From the NCBI GenBank assembly GCA_902765485.1, contig CACWZZ010000008.1, forward strand, positions 24,571 through 88,570: a stretch of DNA of 64,000 bases, given 5' to 3'. Under the pieces are notes generated by a model that saw nothing but the letters and a program-made list of their open reading frames with translations, was not told where the DNA came from and did no database searches. Both the position numbers and the translations under genes were made by a program. Shown here one piece after another: positions 44,201-52,871 of the stretch (positions are counted from its first letter, which is position 1; each line of letters begins with the position of its first letter). The stretch is from an uncultured Bacteroidales bacterium. GTDB taxonomy: Bacteria; Bacteroidota; Bacteroidia; Bacteroidales; Paludibacteraceae.

Positions 44201-44272
44201 TGATTAAAGAATAAAGAACGCGAGCGAGCGTCCGTATAACAAAATAGGAACCGGAAAACTCAACAAAAATTA

Positions 44273-44360
44273 ATGTAACCGAGTGCAAATGCTTCACTGA
44301 TGGCGTGCCGGTACTCTACGCCGAGACCCCGTGCATTGGATTAGTTTACATTCCTAATCC
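44273..44360 (+). ncRNA. nested inverted repeats, possible structured RNA
   Basis: Pairs in nested order: ATGTAA with TTACAT, AATGC with GCATT, GGCGT with ACGCC. A further GGATTAG/CTAATCC hairpin loops out the last strand of the outermost pair, so the two could alternate as in a switch. No promoter is obvious and stems are only five to seven bases. Confidence 0.3.
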
Positions 44361-44506
44361 CCGGGTAGCGATGAGGTGGCCGGATTACAGAGGAAAAATA
44401 CAGAGGAAAAAGCAGGCCTCAAATCCTATTCTCTGGAAGTTTTCTCGAGTGAAAAAGTTATACGGACGCTTTTTTTGTGCCCTTTTGTATAAAAATATTT
44501 CTTTTC

Positions 44507-44538
44507 CTTGCATATTCCAAAAATTCTTTGTACCTTTG
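44507..44538 (+). promoter_or_regulatory. promoter of the structured RNA / glycan pair
   Basis: CTTG at 44507-44510, 20 bases, TACCTTTG at 44531-44538. Transcription would start near 44545, leaving more than 300 bases before the first start codon. Confidence 0.8.
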
Positions 44539-44544
44539 CACCCG

Positions 44545-44815
44545 CAAAGGTTTGAATACCTCAAGCCGTCGCTTGCCGACGTAAAACAGCAAGGACATAT
44601 TAACAGCATTACTATTATTCACATTCAAGAAAAAAGTCCGGAAAACTGATTCTTGTTGAATTGGGTAAATGCATTTCACGGAATCCGAAAGAGGTATTCC
44701 GCTACAAACAAAGTAATGTTCACGCTTTCGGTGTGGGCGTATCTCGTTTGTAGGCGGGTTTCTTTCCGGACTTCCCGTGAATGTGAGAGAAAGGCTCGCA
44801 CCTTTTTTGTGCCCA
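44545..44815 (+). ncRNA. multi-helix RNA candidate, long leader or independent ncRNA
   Basis: Perfect inverted repeats in nested order: CACATTCA (44620) with TGAATGTG (44778); AAGTCCGGAAA (44634) with TTTCCGGACTT (44763). Inside these are a hairpin CGGAATCC-GAAAGA-GGTATTCCG and a second arm CTACAAAC (44702) with GTTTGTAG (44746) that encloses CACGC-TTTCG-GTGTG. This gives a closed two-arm junction of about 165 bases. GCACCTTTTTTGTGC near the end could terminate it. It matches no RNA family I can name. Confidence 0.6.
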
Positions 44816-44853
44816 ATTTGCGATTGATAGTTATGCACAATTAACTATCAATT

Positions 44854-45744
44854 ATGTTACAAAAACTGTCATCCTGCCGTTGGGATCTGGCTTTTATTGA
44901 TGAAAGTCTAGACGAAATCCTCTCCGGCAAACCGATTCATTTCACCAAAGTTACAAATCCTTTTTCGGATGAGTATTGGTTTGCGGATCCATTTATCTTG
45001 GATGTGACGCCGGAGTATATTTACGTTCTGGCAGAGGCGATGCCAAGCGTTACACACAAAGGTGTGATAGCTAAACTCACGATTGCGCGTAATACAATGA
45101 CCATTACAGATGTAGAGGTTATTCTCGAAGAGCCATGGCATCTCAGTTTTCCGAATATCATGCGCAAAGACGGGCATATCTATGTGTATCCCGAATCTGC
45201 GTATGGCAAGAAACTTTATTTGTATGAACTAATCGAAGATAAGCAGGGCAAAACCACGCTCAAACGAGTTCAAACACTCTGTGACGACGTAATTTGGGAC
45301 ACGGAAATTACAGAACTTTTCGGTGAACCTTTACTTTTTACTGCGCGCCAAGATGATTTTCACTTGGACATCTACCGTTGGAACTCGGAGCAAGACCGCT
45401 ATATCTATTCCGAGTCCATAGAAAGTGCGGAACAGAATATGCGCATGGCAGGCTCGTTCTTTAGGCACAACAATACCATAATCTATCCCTCGCAAATCAG
45501 CACACCTTATGTGTATGGTAAAGCCGTAGAATTGCGTCAAATCAGCCTCCAAAACGGCAAGTGGGAATTAAAACAGATTCGTACCATTAACCATCCGAAA
45601 GGCATTCTATATAGAGCTTTGCACACTTTCAACACCTACAAAGGGCTGACCATTGTAGATATAAACCAATACAACTATTTTGCCGGACTTATCATCGGCA
45701 AATTGGTCGTGCTCAAGAAGAAATTACGCAAACTTATTAAATGA
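44854..45744 (+). CDS. GIPC-glycosyltransferase N-domain-like beta-propeller protein
   Basis: A 296-residue protein, no signal peptide. Words such as FSDEYWFADPFILDVTPEYIYVLAE, PWHLSFPNIMRKDGHIYVYPES and AGSFFRHNNTIIYPSQIS are the blades of a five-bladed propeller. This is found in glucosamine inositolphosphorylceramide transferase-like and other glycan proteins of bacteria. In capsule loci such domains usually accompany sugar transfer. The reaction here is not readable. The ATP-grasp gene follows after seven bases and the pair forms a separate small glycan unit. Confidence 0.65.
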   Translation: MLQKLSSCRWDLAFIDESLDEILSGKPIHFTKVTNPFSDEYWFADPFILDVTPEYIYVLAEAMPSVTHKGVIAKLTIARNTMTITDVEVILEEPWHLSFPNIMRKDGHIYVYPESAYGKKLYLYELIEDKQGKTTLKRVQTLCDDVIWDTEITELFGEPLLFTARQDDFHLDIYRWNSEQDRYIYSESIESAEQNMRMAGSFFRHNNTIIYPSQISTPYVYGKAVELRQISLQNGKWELKQIRTINHPKGILYRALHTFNTYKGLTIVDINQYNYFAGLIIGKLVVLKKKLRKLIK

Positions 45745-45751
45745 AGTAATC

Positions 45752-46918
45752 ATGGATAATTTGTACTCTCATAAATTTATCATCTTTGGAGGAGATGGAA
45801 TAAACGCACTTGGTATTGTGCGCAGTTTGGGTGAAATGGGCATTCAATCAAATGTTATTCGTCTTACTCCTTCAGAGCATATTCCTCCAATAGAGACAAG
45901 TAAATACGTGACTAATGTTTGGTACGCTAAAAATCCGGAAGAAGTATTGACAATACTATTAGAGAACTTCTCAAATGAAATTGAAAAACCAATTTTGTTC
46001 TTTACGGATGAACTTCACACAGAGGTTTATGATAAGCATTATGACCAACTAAAAGAGAAGTTTATTTCCTATAATGCCGGACATTCAGGGGAGTTGATAA
46101 AACTTCTTAACAAGGCGTATCAATGTCAATTGGCAGAAGAATGTGGCATAAAAGTGCCTAAATATGAGATAGTAAATAAAGGAGATTTACCTAAGAATGT
46201 TCCTTATCCTATTATTACAAAAACAATCACATCTAACGAAGGGCGTTGGAAACAAGATATGATTGTTTGCCAAACTCCGGAAGAATTACAAGAAGCGTAT
46301 AAAAATATTGCAGCAGACAGGTTGCAAATAGAGGAATATATTGATTCTACTAATGAAGTGGATTTGAAAGGTTTTTCCATTGGAGGTGGTGAGCAAATAT
46401 TCTTTACTCATTTGAAAAGATGGCATTATAAAGATTCGTCAAAAGGGCATTTCATGTATTTTGAGCCTTGCATAGACGAAGAATTCAAAGCACGAATAAC
46501 ACAACTAATACAAAAAGCAAATTATAGCGGTATTTTCGATGCAGAATTCATTCAAGATAAGCAGGGTAATCTATATTTCTTGGAAGTAAATTGGCGGACG
46601 GGAATGTATAATTACAATCATACTTACGAAGGCATCAATCTTCCGTATTTATGGGCGAAATCTACAATAGAGGGGAATATAAATACACAAGATATTCAAG
46701 TAAAAAATATAAATTATACTGCCCTGTGCGAACTTACTTCATTTGGCGACGCTCTCCGGCATCCGAAAAAGATTCTAAACTGGATTCGAGAAATAAGAAC
46801 GGCGGATGTGTTGTATTACTATAATAAAAAGGATAAATATCCATGTTTTGTTACTTGGAGTAAATTCTTCCTGCGAAAAATAAGAAATGTTCTGCGCAAA
46901 GTCTTGCGTCATGCCTGA
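45752..46918 (+). CDS. ATP-grasp ligase
   Basis: A 388-residue cytoplasmic ATP-grasp enzyme (carboxylate-amine ligase type) that joins a carboxylate to an amine through an acyl phosphate. The start is the ATG at 45752 (MDNLYSHKFIIFGGDGINAL); the first 100 residues are the pre-ATP-grasp fold. PYPIITKTITSNEGRWKQDM and QIEEYIDSTNEVDLKGFS are the ATP-binding lobes. The metal-binding end is FDAEFIQDKQGNLYFLEVNWR. Base composition is clearly AT-rich against its neighbours, suggesting transfer. In glycan loci such enzymes often add an amino acid to a sugar uronate. Confidence 0.85.
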   Translation: MDNLYSHKFIIFGGDGINALGIVRSLGEMGIQSNVIRLTPSEHIPPIETSKYVTNVWYAKNPEEVLTILLENFSNEIEKPILFFTDELHTEVYDKHYDQLKEKFISYNAGHSGELIKLLNKAYQCQLAEECGIKVPKYEIVNKGDLPKNVPYPIITKTITSNEGRWKQDMIVCQTPEELQEAYKNIAADRLQIEEYIDSTNEVDLKGFSIGGGEQIFFTHLKRWHYKDSSKGHFMYFEPCIDEEFKARITQLIQKANYSGIFDAEFIQDKQGNLYFLEVNWRTGMYNYNHTYEGINLPYLWAKSTIEGNINTQDIQVKNINYTALCELTSFGDALRHPKKILNWIREIRTADVLYYYNKKDKYPCFVTWSKFFLRKIRNVLRKVLRHA

Positions 46919-46936
46919 TAGTTTACTTTTTACCTA

Positions 46937-47057
46937 TTCTTAACAACAGGAACTTTTTAAGTTCTTTTCAAAATCGGTTCAACGCGCTGACCTTGCGCTG
47001 ACCTTGCGCTGCTCTTAGGCTGATTTTGGAATAATGTACGAATCTTAAAAATCGGAA
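46937..47057. repeat. dispersed 120-base element, copy B
   Basis: Begins TTCTTAACAACAGGAAC, with the palindrome GAACTTTTTAAGTTC, TTTCAAAATCGGTTCAA, three GCGCTGA/GCGCTGC words and the end AATCTTAAAAATCGGAA. Same order and orientation as copy A at 10205. Confidence 0.75.
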
Positions 47058-47210
47058 ATTTTTAAGGCGGAAAAGGGACGATTTCGGGTGGTCTATCGTC
47101 GGGTACGTGTCTCGTAGGTGTCTCGTACGTGGGTAGAACGCGTGCCGAAGCATGCAAAATCTTAATAATAGTACATTCTATTTTATTTTGCAAAAAATAT
47201 CACTCAAATA

Positions 47211-47242
47211 TTTGCACATATCGAAAAAAAGTAGTATCTTTG
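47211..47242 (+). promoter_or_regulatory. promoter of the TPR-ribH unit
   Basis: TTTG at 47211-47214, 20 bases, TATCTTTG at 47235-47242, about 74 bases before the start codon. Confidence 0.8.
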
Positions 47243-47315
47243 CAGCCGATTTGTGTAAATAGCATAATGGCATTGCGAAAACACTATTATTGAAAATAAT
47301 AAATTAACAAATAAA

Positions 47316-47999
47316 ATGGCAAAAAAGAAAGAAGAGTTCGTGAAACAAGACGAACAATTAGAAGAAGTAAATGAAGCGCTGACAGGCGCAGGTAAATGGA
47401 TCGAGGATCATGCGAACCTCCTTACTTGGATCGTTTGCGGCATCGCAGTTGTTGTAATGGGCGCAATCGCTATTAACAACTACGTGATCAAACCGCACGC
47501 ACAAGAAGCAAGCAACGAGAATGCAAAAGCTGCTGCTTACTTCATGGCAGGCGATTTCGACAAAGCGCTGAACGGCGACGACGCTGAGTGTATCGGTTTT
47601 GCAGCTATCGCAGACGAGTACAAGCACTATCAGCAGGGCGAACTGGCAGCTCTCTATGCAGGTATCTGCTATTTCGAGAAAGGCGAGTACGAAGAGGCTG
47701 CCAAGTATCTAAAGCGTTTTGACGCAGACGATGTGAACATCGATCCGGCTGCTCACCAGCTGCTCGGTGACGCTTATGTAGAGCTGCAAGAGTACGGCAA
47801 GGCCGCTAAAGCATTTGAGGCTGCTGCTGCATCAGGAAACGAGCTGATCGCTCCGATGAGCCTGAAGAAAGCAGGTCTTGTTTACATGCACGAGGGTCAG
47901 AAAGCAAAAGCTCTCAAGGCTTTCCAAGCAATCAAAGAAAACTATCCTTCTTCCGCAGAAGCACAGGACATCGACAAATATATCGCTGTCGCTCAATAA
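47316..47999 (+). CDS. membrane-anchored TPR protein (YfgM-like)
   Basis: A 227-residue protein with a short charged lead, one membrane span (residues about 36-58, LLTWIVCGIAVVVMGAIAI) and TPR helices facing the periplasm (GEYEEAAKYLKRFDADDV, EYGKAAKAFEAAAASG, GQKAKALKAFQAIKENYP). Its shape is that of YfgM, a SecYEG/chaperone ancillary protein. In Bacteroidales this gene stands upstream of ribH as here. Function by shape only. Confidence 0.82.
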   Translation: MAKKKEEFVKQDEQLEEVNEALTGAGKWIEDHANLLTWIVCGIAVVVMGAIAINNYVIKPHAQEASNENAKAAAYFMAGDFDKALNGDDAECIGFAAIADEYKHYQQGELAALYAGICYFEKGEYEEAAKYLKRFDADDVNIDPAAHQLLGDAYVELQEYGKAAKAFEAAAASGNELIAPMSLKKAGLVYMHEGQKAKALKAFQAIKENYPSSAEAQDIDKYIAVAQ

Positions 48000-48018
48000 A
48001 TCTTAAATCGTACATTGT

Positions 48019-48495
48019 ATGACTACGGATTTATCAAAATATGATGCTTCCCAACTGCCTAGCGCTGATGTTCTCGAACGTCAGCGCTATGCGATTGTAG
48101 TGGCAGACTGGAACAGCGAAATCACGTACGCGATGGCGCAAGGCGCTCTAGATACGTTTATCAAACACGGCGTGCCGGAGGATAATATAGATATTATCCA
48201 TGTGCCGGGAGCGGTGGAGCTGACGTATGGAGCTGCGCGTATCACCAAAGAGGAACGCGTGAGTGCAGTGATTGTCATCGGCTGCGTAATCCAAGGCGAC
48301 ACACCGCATTTTGACTTCGTGTGTCAGTCTGTGACGCAAGGCGTGGCAATGCTGAATGCGCAGGGCAAAGTGCCTGTGATTTTCTCGGTTTTGACGACCC
48401 TGAACAAACAACAGGCGTTGGATCGTTGCGGCGGCAAACTGGGAAACAAAGGTATCGAAGGAGCCTATACAGCGATTCGCATGGCGAACCTGTGA
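48019..48495 (+). CDS. ribH: 6,7-dimethyl-8-ribityllumazine synthase
   Basis: Riboflavin pathway, joining 5-amino-6-ribitylaminouracil and dihydroxybutanone phosphate. Key blocks: VVADWNSEITYAMAQGA, HVPGAVELTYGA, the phosphate site in VIGCVIQGDTPHFDFV with its catalytic His, and SVLTTLNKQQALDRCGGK. At 158 residues it has the usual length. It is followed by a purine repeat that leads into lysC. Confidence 0.95.
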   Translation: MTTDLSKYDASQLPSADVLERQRYAIVVADWNSEITYAMAQGALDTFIKHGVPEDNIDIIHVPGAVELTYGAARITKEERVSAVIVIGCVIQGDTPHFDFVCQSVTQGVAMLNAQGKVPVIFSVLTTLNKQQALDRCGGKLGNKGIEGAYTAIRMANL

Positions 48496-48531
48496 AAGGT
48501 GAAAGGTGAAAGGTGAAAGGGGAAAGGGGAG
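48493..48531. repeat. 7-base tandem repeat (GAAAGGT) forming the lysC ribosome-binding region
   Basis: Four GAAAGGT/GAAAGGG units overlap the ribH stop and reach the lysC start codon. The last units (GGGGAAAGGGGAG) would act as a strong Shine-Dalgarno sequence four bases before ATG. Confidence 0.85.
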
Positions 48532-49791
48532 ATGGCTAAAGTCTATAAATTCGGTGGAGCATCGGTGAAAGATGCAGACGGCGTTCGGAACGTAGAGCGG
48601 ATCGTGCGACTCGCTCTGCAGGACTCGTCGGACGGTCTGATGGTCGTCGTTTCGGCGATGGGCAAGACCACAAACGCGTTAGAGCGCGTGGTCGCTTTTC
48701 TCGATGCAGGCAAAGAAGAAGAGGCTTTGGCGCAATGGGTGGATATCATTGATTTCCACGTAGCGATCATGAAATCGCTGGGTCTGCAACCGGGTTCCGA
48801 TATTCGGCTGCAGGGCGAGATTCCATACGACCCCAAGTGTTCGTACGACGAGAATTACGACCAGATCGTTTCCTTGGGTGAGATCATGTCCACCCAGATT
48901 GTAGCGGTTTATCTGCTCAAACAGGGTCTTTCTGTCGAATGGTGGAACATGCCGAAACTGCTTCGTACGGACGACACGTGGCGCGAGGCGAAGGTAGATA
49001 ACACCGCAAGCAGCGCAGTCATTCGCGCAGGGTGGGACAGACCCAGACGACCACAAGTGGTCGTGGCGCAAGGATTCATCGGCGGAACAGCAGACGGACG
49101 GCGTACCACACTCGGACGCGAAGGATCGGACTACACCGCTGCGTTGCTTGGCAATTATCTGGATGCCGAATCGGTTACAATCTGGAAAGATGTTCCGGGT
49201 ATTCTCAATGCCGATCCGCGTATCGAGCCGGAGACTGTTTTGATCCCTTCGCTGCGATACATGGACGCGGTAGAGTTGGCGAACTCCGGTGCGCAAGTGA
49301 TGCACCCGAAGACCATCCGACCGTTGGAAAACAAACATATCCCGCTGCTGGTAAAGCCTTTTGGCGATCCCACGGCGGAGGGTTCGCGCATAGCGGACGA
49401 CGGAGTGGGACCGATCGGTGTGCCGGTATATATCTGGCGCAAGAACCAGATCCTGATTACCATGAGAGCAAAGGATTTTGCTTTCGTGCTGGAGGAGAGC
49501 CTGAGCGAGATATTCGATATTATTCATCGTCATCGCCTCAAAGTGTCGCTCATCCAATCGTCGGCAGTCACGATTTCTGTATGCGTGGACAATACGCGTT
49601 TTGTGGCAGATGCCATCAAAGAACTGCAAGCACATTTTAACGTAACCTATAATGAAAACCTCTCGTTGCTGACCATCCGCGGCACAACGCCTGAGATATT
49701 AGCTCACGCGCAAGCCGGCAAACAGATTATGCTGAGCCAAACGACGCGTCGCACCGCGAGATTAGTAGTTGTTGAAAACCATGGAAAATAA
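48532..49791 (+). CDS. lysC: aspartate kinase
   Basis: First step of the lysine/threonine/methionine family. Monofunctional, 419 residues. KFGGASVKDADGV is the amino-acid kinase start; VVAQGFIGGTADGRRTTLGREGSDY and VTIWKDVPGILNADPRI complete the active site. The last 120 residues hold ACT domains (RHRLKVSLIQSSAVTISVCV) for feedback control, probably by lysine. With ddh at the other end of the window the cell has the short diaminopimelate route. YitT overlaps its end by 11 bases. Confidence 0.93.
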   Translation: MAKVYKFGGASVKDADGVRNVERIVRLALQDSSDGLMVVVSAMGKTTNALERVVAFLDAGKEEEALAQWVDIIDFHVAIMKSLGLQPGSDIRLQGEIPYDPKCSYDENYDQIVSLGEIMSTQIVAVYLLKQGLSVEWWNMPKLLRTDDTWREAKVDNTASSAVIRAGWDRPRRPQVVVAQGFIGGTADGRRTTLGREGSDYTAALLGNYLDAESVTIWKDVPGILNADPRIEPETVLIPSLRYMDAVELANSGAQVMHPKTIRPLENKHIPLLVKPFGDPTAEGSRIADDGVGPIGVPVYIWRKNQILITMRAKDFAFVLEESLSEIFDIIHRHRLKVSLIQSSAVTISVCVDNTRFVADAIKELQAHFNVTYNENLSLLTIRGTTPEILAHAQAGKQIMLSQTTRRTARLVVVENHGK

Positions 49792-50899
49792 CACAAATTA
49801 CCTGAGAGCCTATTTCACGCCGGATTATTGGCGTGAGTTGTTGGCCGATTTTTGGCACGCAATGGGCACTCTTAAATTCTGGCGTGAATTGCTGATTATG
49901 ACCGCCGGAATGAGCGTCGGTGCTGCCGCAGTGTATTATTTTTTGATGCCGAGCCATCTGATCGTGGGATCGATTTCCGGTCTGTCCATCGTGCTGAATA
50001 CAATGATGGGCGGCGATGCGGACACCTTCTCTTATTTGGTAATGGGAATCAATGCGTTTCTGCTGTTGCTGGCGTTTATCCTGATTGGAAATGAGTTCGG
50101 CGCGAAAACGGTTTATACGGCGATGATCTTAGGTCCGCTGACCCAAGCGTGGGATCGCATTTATCCGAATGTCAATTTCACCCACCGTGTGATCGATGCG
50201 CCGGAAATCCTGTCACAACTGCAAGCCGGACAGACCGTTCTGGACGCGCACGGCAATCCCTATATATTAAATCGCGCGGGCGAGGTAATGGAGCGAGTAA
50301 AAGACAGCGTCATGAGCGGCGGTCTCGGAATGGGCGATATATGGTTCGACCTCATCTGTTTTGTGCTTATGCTTTCGATCTGCCAGGCACTCTTGTTCCG
50401 CATCAACGCTTCTACCGGAGGACTGGATATATTGGGAAAAATCGTGAATAAATACCTCCATTTCGACATCGGTACTTCGGTAGCAATCGGAGGTGTGATA
50501 ATATGCTGTACTTCGTTCTTTATCAATGACTTCCGCATGGTGGTGATTGGTATTCTCGGAACATGGATTAACGGTCTTGCGATCGATTATTTCACCGCTT
50601 CGCTCAATAAGCGCAAACGCGTTTGTATCGTTTCCAATGAGCCGGAGCGAATCCGTGAGTATATTGTGAAAGACTTGGTTCGCGGTTGTTCGCTATACAA
50701 AGTGGAAGGCGGCTACAGCGGCGAGGAGCATATTGAGATTCAGTCGCTTCTGACTCAAGAAGAGTTCTCGGATGTGATGGCGTTTATCCGTAATAACAAG
50801 ATCAAGGCGTTCATCACAGCCGGCAACTGCTCGGAGGTATATGGTCTTTGGATAAGACATAAGAAAATCAACGGCAAAGTGCAAGCCGTTACCGAATGA
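49781..50899 (+). CDS. YitT-family membrane protein
   Basis: A 372-residue inner-membrane protein. The start is the ATG at 49781 (MENNTNYLRAYF). About six spans with the YitT pattern (AAAVYYFLMPSHLIVGSISG, RINASTGGLDILGKIVNKYL), then the DUF2179 cytoplasmic domain (KRKRVCIVSNEPERIREYIV through NNKIKAFITAGNCSEVYG). It has an unusually long loop of about 90 residues between spans three and four (WDRIYPNVNFTHRVIDAPE and on). Transport substrate of this family is not established. Confidence 0.87.
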   Translation: MENNTNYLRAYFTPDYWRELLADFWHAMGTLKFWRELLIMTAGMSVGAAAVYYFLMPSHLIVGSISGLSIVLNTMMGGDADTFSYLVMGINAFLLLLAFILIGNEFGAKTVYTAMILGPLTQAWDRIYPNVNFTHRVIDAPEILSQLQAGQTVLDAHGNPYILNRAGEVMERVKDSVMSGGLGMGDIWFDLICFVLMLSICQALLFRINASTGGLDILGKIVNKYLHFDIGTSVAIGGVIICCTSFFINDFRMVVIGILGTWINGLAIDYFTASLNKRKRVCIVSNEPERIREYIVKDLVRGCSLYKVEGGYSGEEHIEIQSLLTQEEFSDVMAFIRNNKIKAFITAGNCSEVYGLWIRHKKINGKVQAVTE

Positions 50900-50937
50900 T
50901 CTTTAAATAGTCAAATAATTAAATAAATACCTATATA

Positions 50938-51837
50938 ATGAAACCAACATTGTTTATTTTGGCTGCCGGAATGGGTAGCCGTTACGGAGGCCTCAAGCAG
51001 ATGGATGGCCTGGGACCGAATGGGGAAGCAATCCTTGACTACAGCGTGTATGACGCGCTGCGCGCAGGATTCGGAAAAATTGTGTTTGTGATCCGTAAGG
51101 ATTTTGAGGAGGATTTCCGTCGTGTGGTATTGAGTAAGTATGAAGGCAAAGTGCAGTGCGAGCTGTGCTTCCAGTCGGTGGACAAAGTGCCGGAGGGAGC
51201 TACGTACAATCCGGAGCGTACCAAACCTTGGGGAACGAACCACGCCGTTCTGATGGGTCGCGACCTGATCCACGAACCGTTTGCAGTGATCAACGCAGAC
51301 GATTTCTACGGCAAGGAATCGTACCAAGTGCTGGCTGATTTCCTGCGTTCCGTAGAAGGCAAGAAAGGTCAGTATTGCATGGTCGGTTACCGCGTTTGCA
51401 ACACGCTGAGCGAGAATGGATCGGTTAGCCGCGGTGTTTGTACGACCGATGCAGAGGGACATCTGACAGACGTGGTAGAGCGCACCCAGATCGAGGACAA
51501 GAACGGTACGATCGTCTTCACCGTGGATGGTGTGGACACTCCGCTCGACCCGCATACTCCGGTTTCAATGAACATGTGGGGCTTTACTCCGGAGTATTTC
51601 CAATACAGCGAAGAGGCATTCCGCGCTTTCCTCGCTGAGCACGGACAGGAACTGAAATCGGAGTTCTATATCCCGACGCTCGTCAACCAACTGATCGGCG
51701 AAGGCAAAGCTACCTGCAAAGTGCTGGATACGCCGTCCAAATGGTTCGGCGTGACCTATTCCGAGGATCGTCCGCAAGTGGTAATGAAAATCAATCAATT
51801 AATCGCAAAAGGAGAATATCCTGCTAAACTCTTCTAA
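50938..51837 (+). CDS. sugar-phosphate nucleotidyltransferase-like protein
   Basis: NTP-transferase fold, 299 residues. The start FILAAGMGSRYGGLKQMDGLG is the nucleotide-binding loop. VINADDFYGKESYQVLADFL has the metal-binding Asp pair. FYIPTLVNQLIGEGKATCKV closes the domain. It is widespread in Bacteroidetes beside galE, as here (2-base gap). The sugar is not readable; glucose or mannose phosphate is likely from the galE-manA neighbours. Confidence 0.88.
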   Translation: MKPTLFILAAGMGSRYGGLKQMDGLGPNGEAILDYSVYDALRAGFGKIVFVIRKDFEEDFRRVVLSKYEGKVQCELCFQSVDKVPEGATYNPERTKPWGTNHAVLMGRDLIHEPFAVINADDFYGKESYQVLADFLRSVEGKKGQYCMVGYRVCNTLSENGSVSRGVCTTDAEGHLTDVVERTQIEDKNGTIVFTVDGVDTPLDPHTPVSMNMWGFTPEYFQYSEEAFRAFLAEHGQELKSEFYIPTLVNQLIGEGKATCKVLDTPSKWFGVTYSEDRPQVVMKINQLIAKGEYPAKLF

Positions 51838-51839
51838 TC

Positions 51840-52871
51840 ATGGCACGAATACTTGTAACCGGTGGAACCGGATATATCGGCTCGCATACAACGGTTGAGT
51901 TGATGCAGCAGGGATTCGATGTGACCATCGTAGATAATTTAAGCAATTCCTCGATTGATGTATTGGATGGTATTGCAGCGATTGTAGGCAAGAAACCGGA
52001 GTTCGCGAATATCGACTGCGGCAATTTTATCGATCTGGACGCGGTCTTCAAGGACTATTCGGACATCGTCGGAGTGATCCATTTCGCAGCCAGCAAAGCG
52101 GTTGGTGAGTCGGTGGAGAAACCGCTGCTCTATTATCGCAATAACTTAGGAAGCTTGGTTACGCTGCTGGAGGTAATGAAACTGCATCGCGTGCAAAACC
52201 TCGTTTTCTCTTCTTCTTGCACCGTTTATGGCCAGCCGGACGCTGCGCATCTGCCTGTAGATGAGACCGCTCCGATCCAAAAAGCACTCTCGCCTTATGG
52301 CAATACCAAACAGATCAACGAAGAGATCATCTGCGACGAAGCACACGCGGACAAGGAACTGCACGCAACGATCCTGCGCTATTTCAATCCGATCGGAGCG
52401 CACCCGTCTGCATGTATCGGCGAGCTGCCGAACGGTGTGCCGCAGAACTTGCTGCCGTTTATCACGCAGACTGCAGCTGGACTTCGTCCGGAGCTGAAAG
52501 TGTTTGGCAATGACTACAACACGCCGGACGGATCATGTATCCGCGATTACATCTACGTAGTAGATCTGGCGAAAGCGCACGTGAAAGCGATCGACAGAAT
52601 GTTGAATGCCAAAGACCGCGATCAAGTGGAGGTCTTCAACCTCGGAACAGGAACCGGTCTGAGTGTGCTGACGCTGATCAAGGAGTTTGAGGCTGCTACA
52701 GGCGTTAAGATTCCTTATTCGATCGTTGGTCGCCGCGAAGGCGATATAGAGCAAGTATGGGCTGCGCCGAAGAAAGCTAACGAAGTGTTGGGCTGGAAAG
52801 CTGAAACTCCTATTCGCGACGTACTTGCGTCCGCCTGGAAATGGGAGAAGCACATCCGAAATATCAAATAA
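51840..52871 (+). CDS. galE: UDP-glucose 4-epimerase
   Basis: Interconverts UDP-glucose and UDP-galactose. NAD site GGTGYIGSHTTVEL, the catalytic Ser/Tyr/Lys set in FSSSCTVYGQPD and SPYGNTK, and RYFNPIGAHPS. At 343 residues it is full length. It feeds the exopolysaccharide and other glycan genes. Confidence 0.95.
   Translation: MARILVTGGTGYIGSHTTVELMQQGFDVTIVDNLSNSSIDVLDGIAAIVGKKPEFANIDCGNFIDLDAVFKDYSDIVGVIHFAASKAVGESVEKPLLYYRNNLGSLVTLLEVMKLHRVQNLVFSSSCTVYGQPDAAHLPVDETAPIQKALSPYGNTKQINEEIICDEAHADKELHATILRYFNPIGAHPSACIGELPNGVPQNLLPFITQTAAGLRPELKVFGNDYNTPDGSCIRDYIYVVDLAKAHVKAIDRMLNAKDRDQVEVFNLGTGTGLSVLTLIKEFEAATGVKIPYSIVGRREGDIEQVWAAPKKANEVLGWKAETPIRDVLASAWKWEKHIRNIK

Larger units (their letters stand above)
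44201..44853. other. 653-base non-coding stretch with two structured segments
   Basis: Between the barrel gene and the GIPC-like gene. It holds a set of nested inverted repeats at 44273-44360, a promoter at 44507, and a multi-helix segment at 44620-44785. TTTTTTTGTGCCC near 44468 and CTTTTTTGTGCCC near 44801 are a repeated terminator-like word. I see no convincing gene; one 114-codon frame crosses the promoter and has no recognisable content. Confidence 0.65.
46919..47315. other. 397-base intergenic region before the TPR gene
   Basis: It holds copy B of the dispersed element, a GTACGTGTCTCGTAGGTGTCTCGTACGTG word block near 47100-47131 (GTGTCTCGTA twice), and the TPR promoter. No gene seen. 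Confidence 0.65.

Noticed and set aside
44290-44330. Hammerhead-ribozyme-like CTGATG core next to a stem
   Set aside because: The invariant positions after stem II do not match (GAG instead of GAA) and the A after CTGATG is replaced, so the core is not formed.
44305-44649. 114-codon frame in the non-coding stretch
   Set aside because: It runs through a standard promoter and into the RNA stems, with no homology or plausible start.
44625-44650. RNase P-like GAAAGTCCGG word
   Set aside because: The other conserved RNase P blocks (ACAGAA, the 3' partner of P4) are missing and the word is explained by a local 11-base stem.
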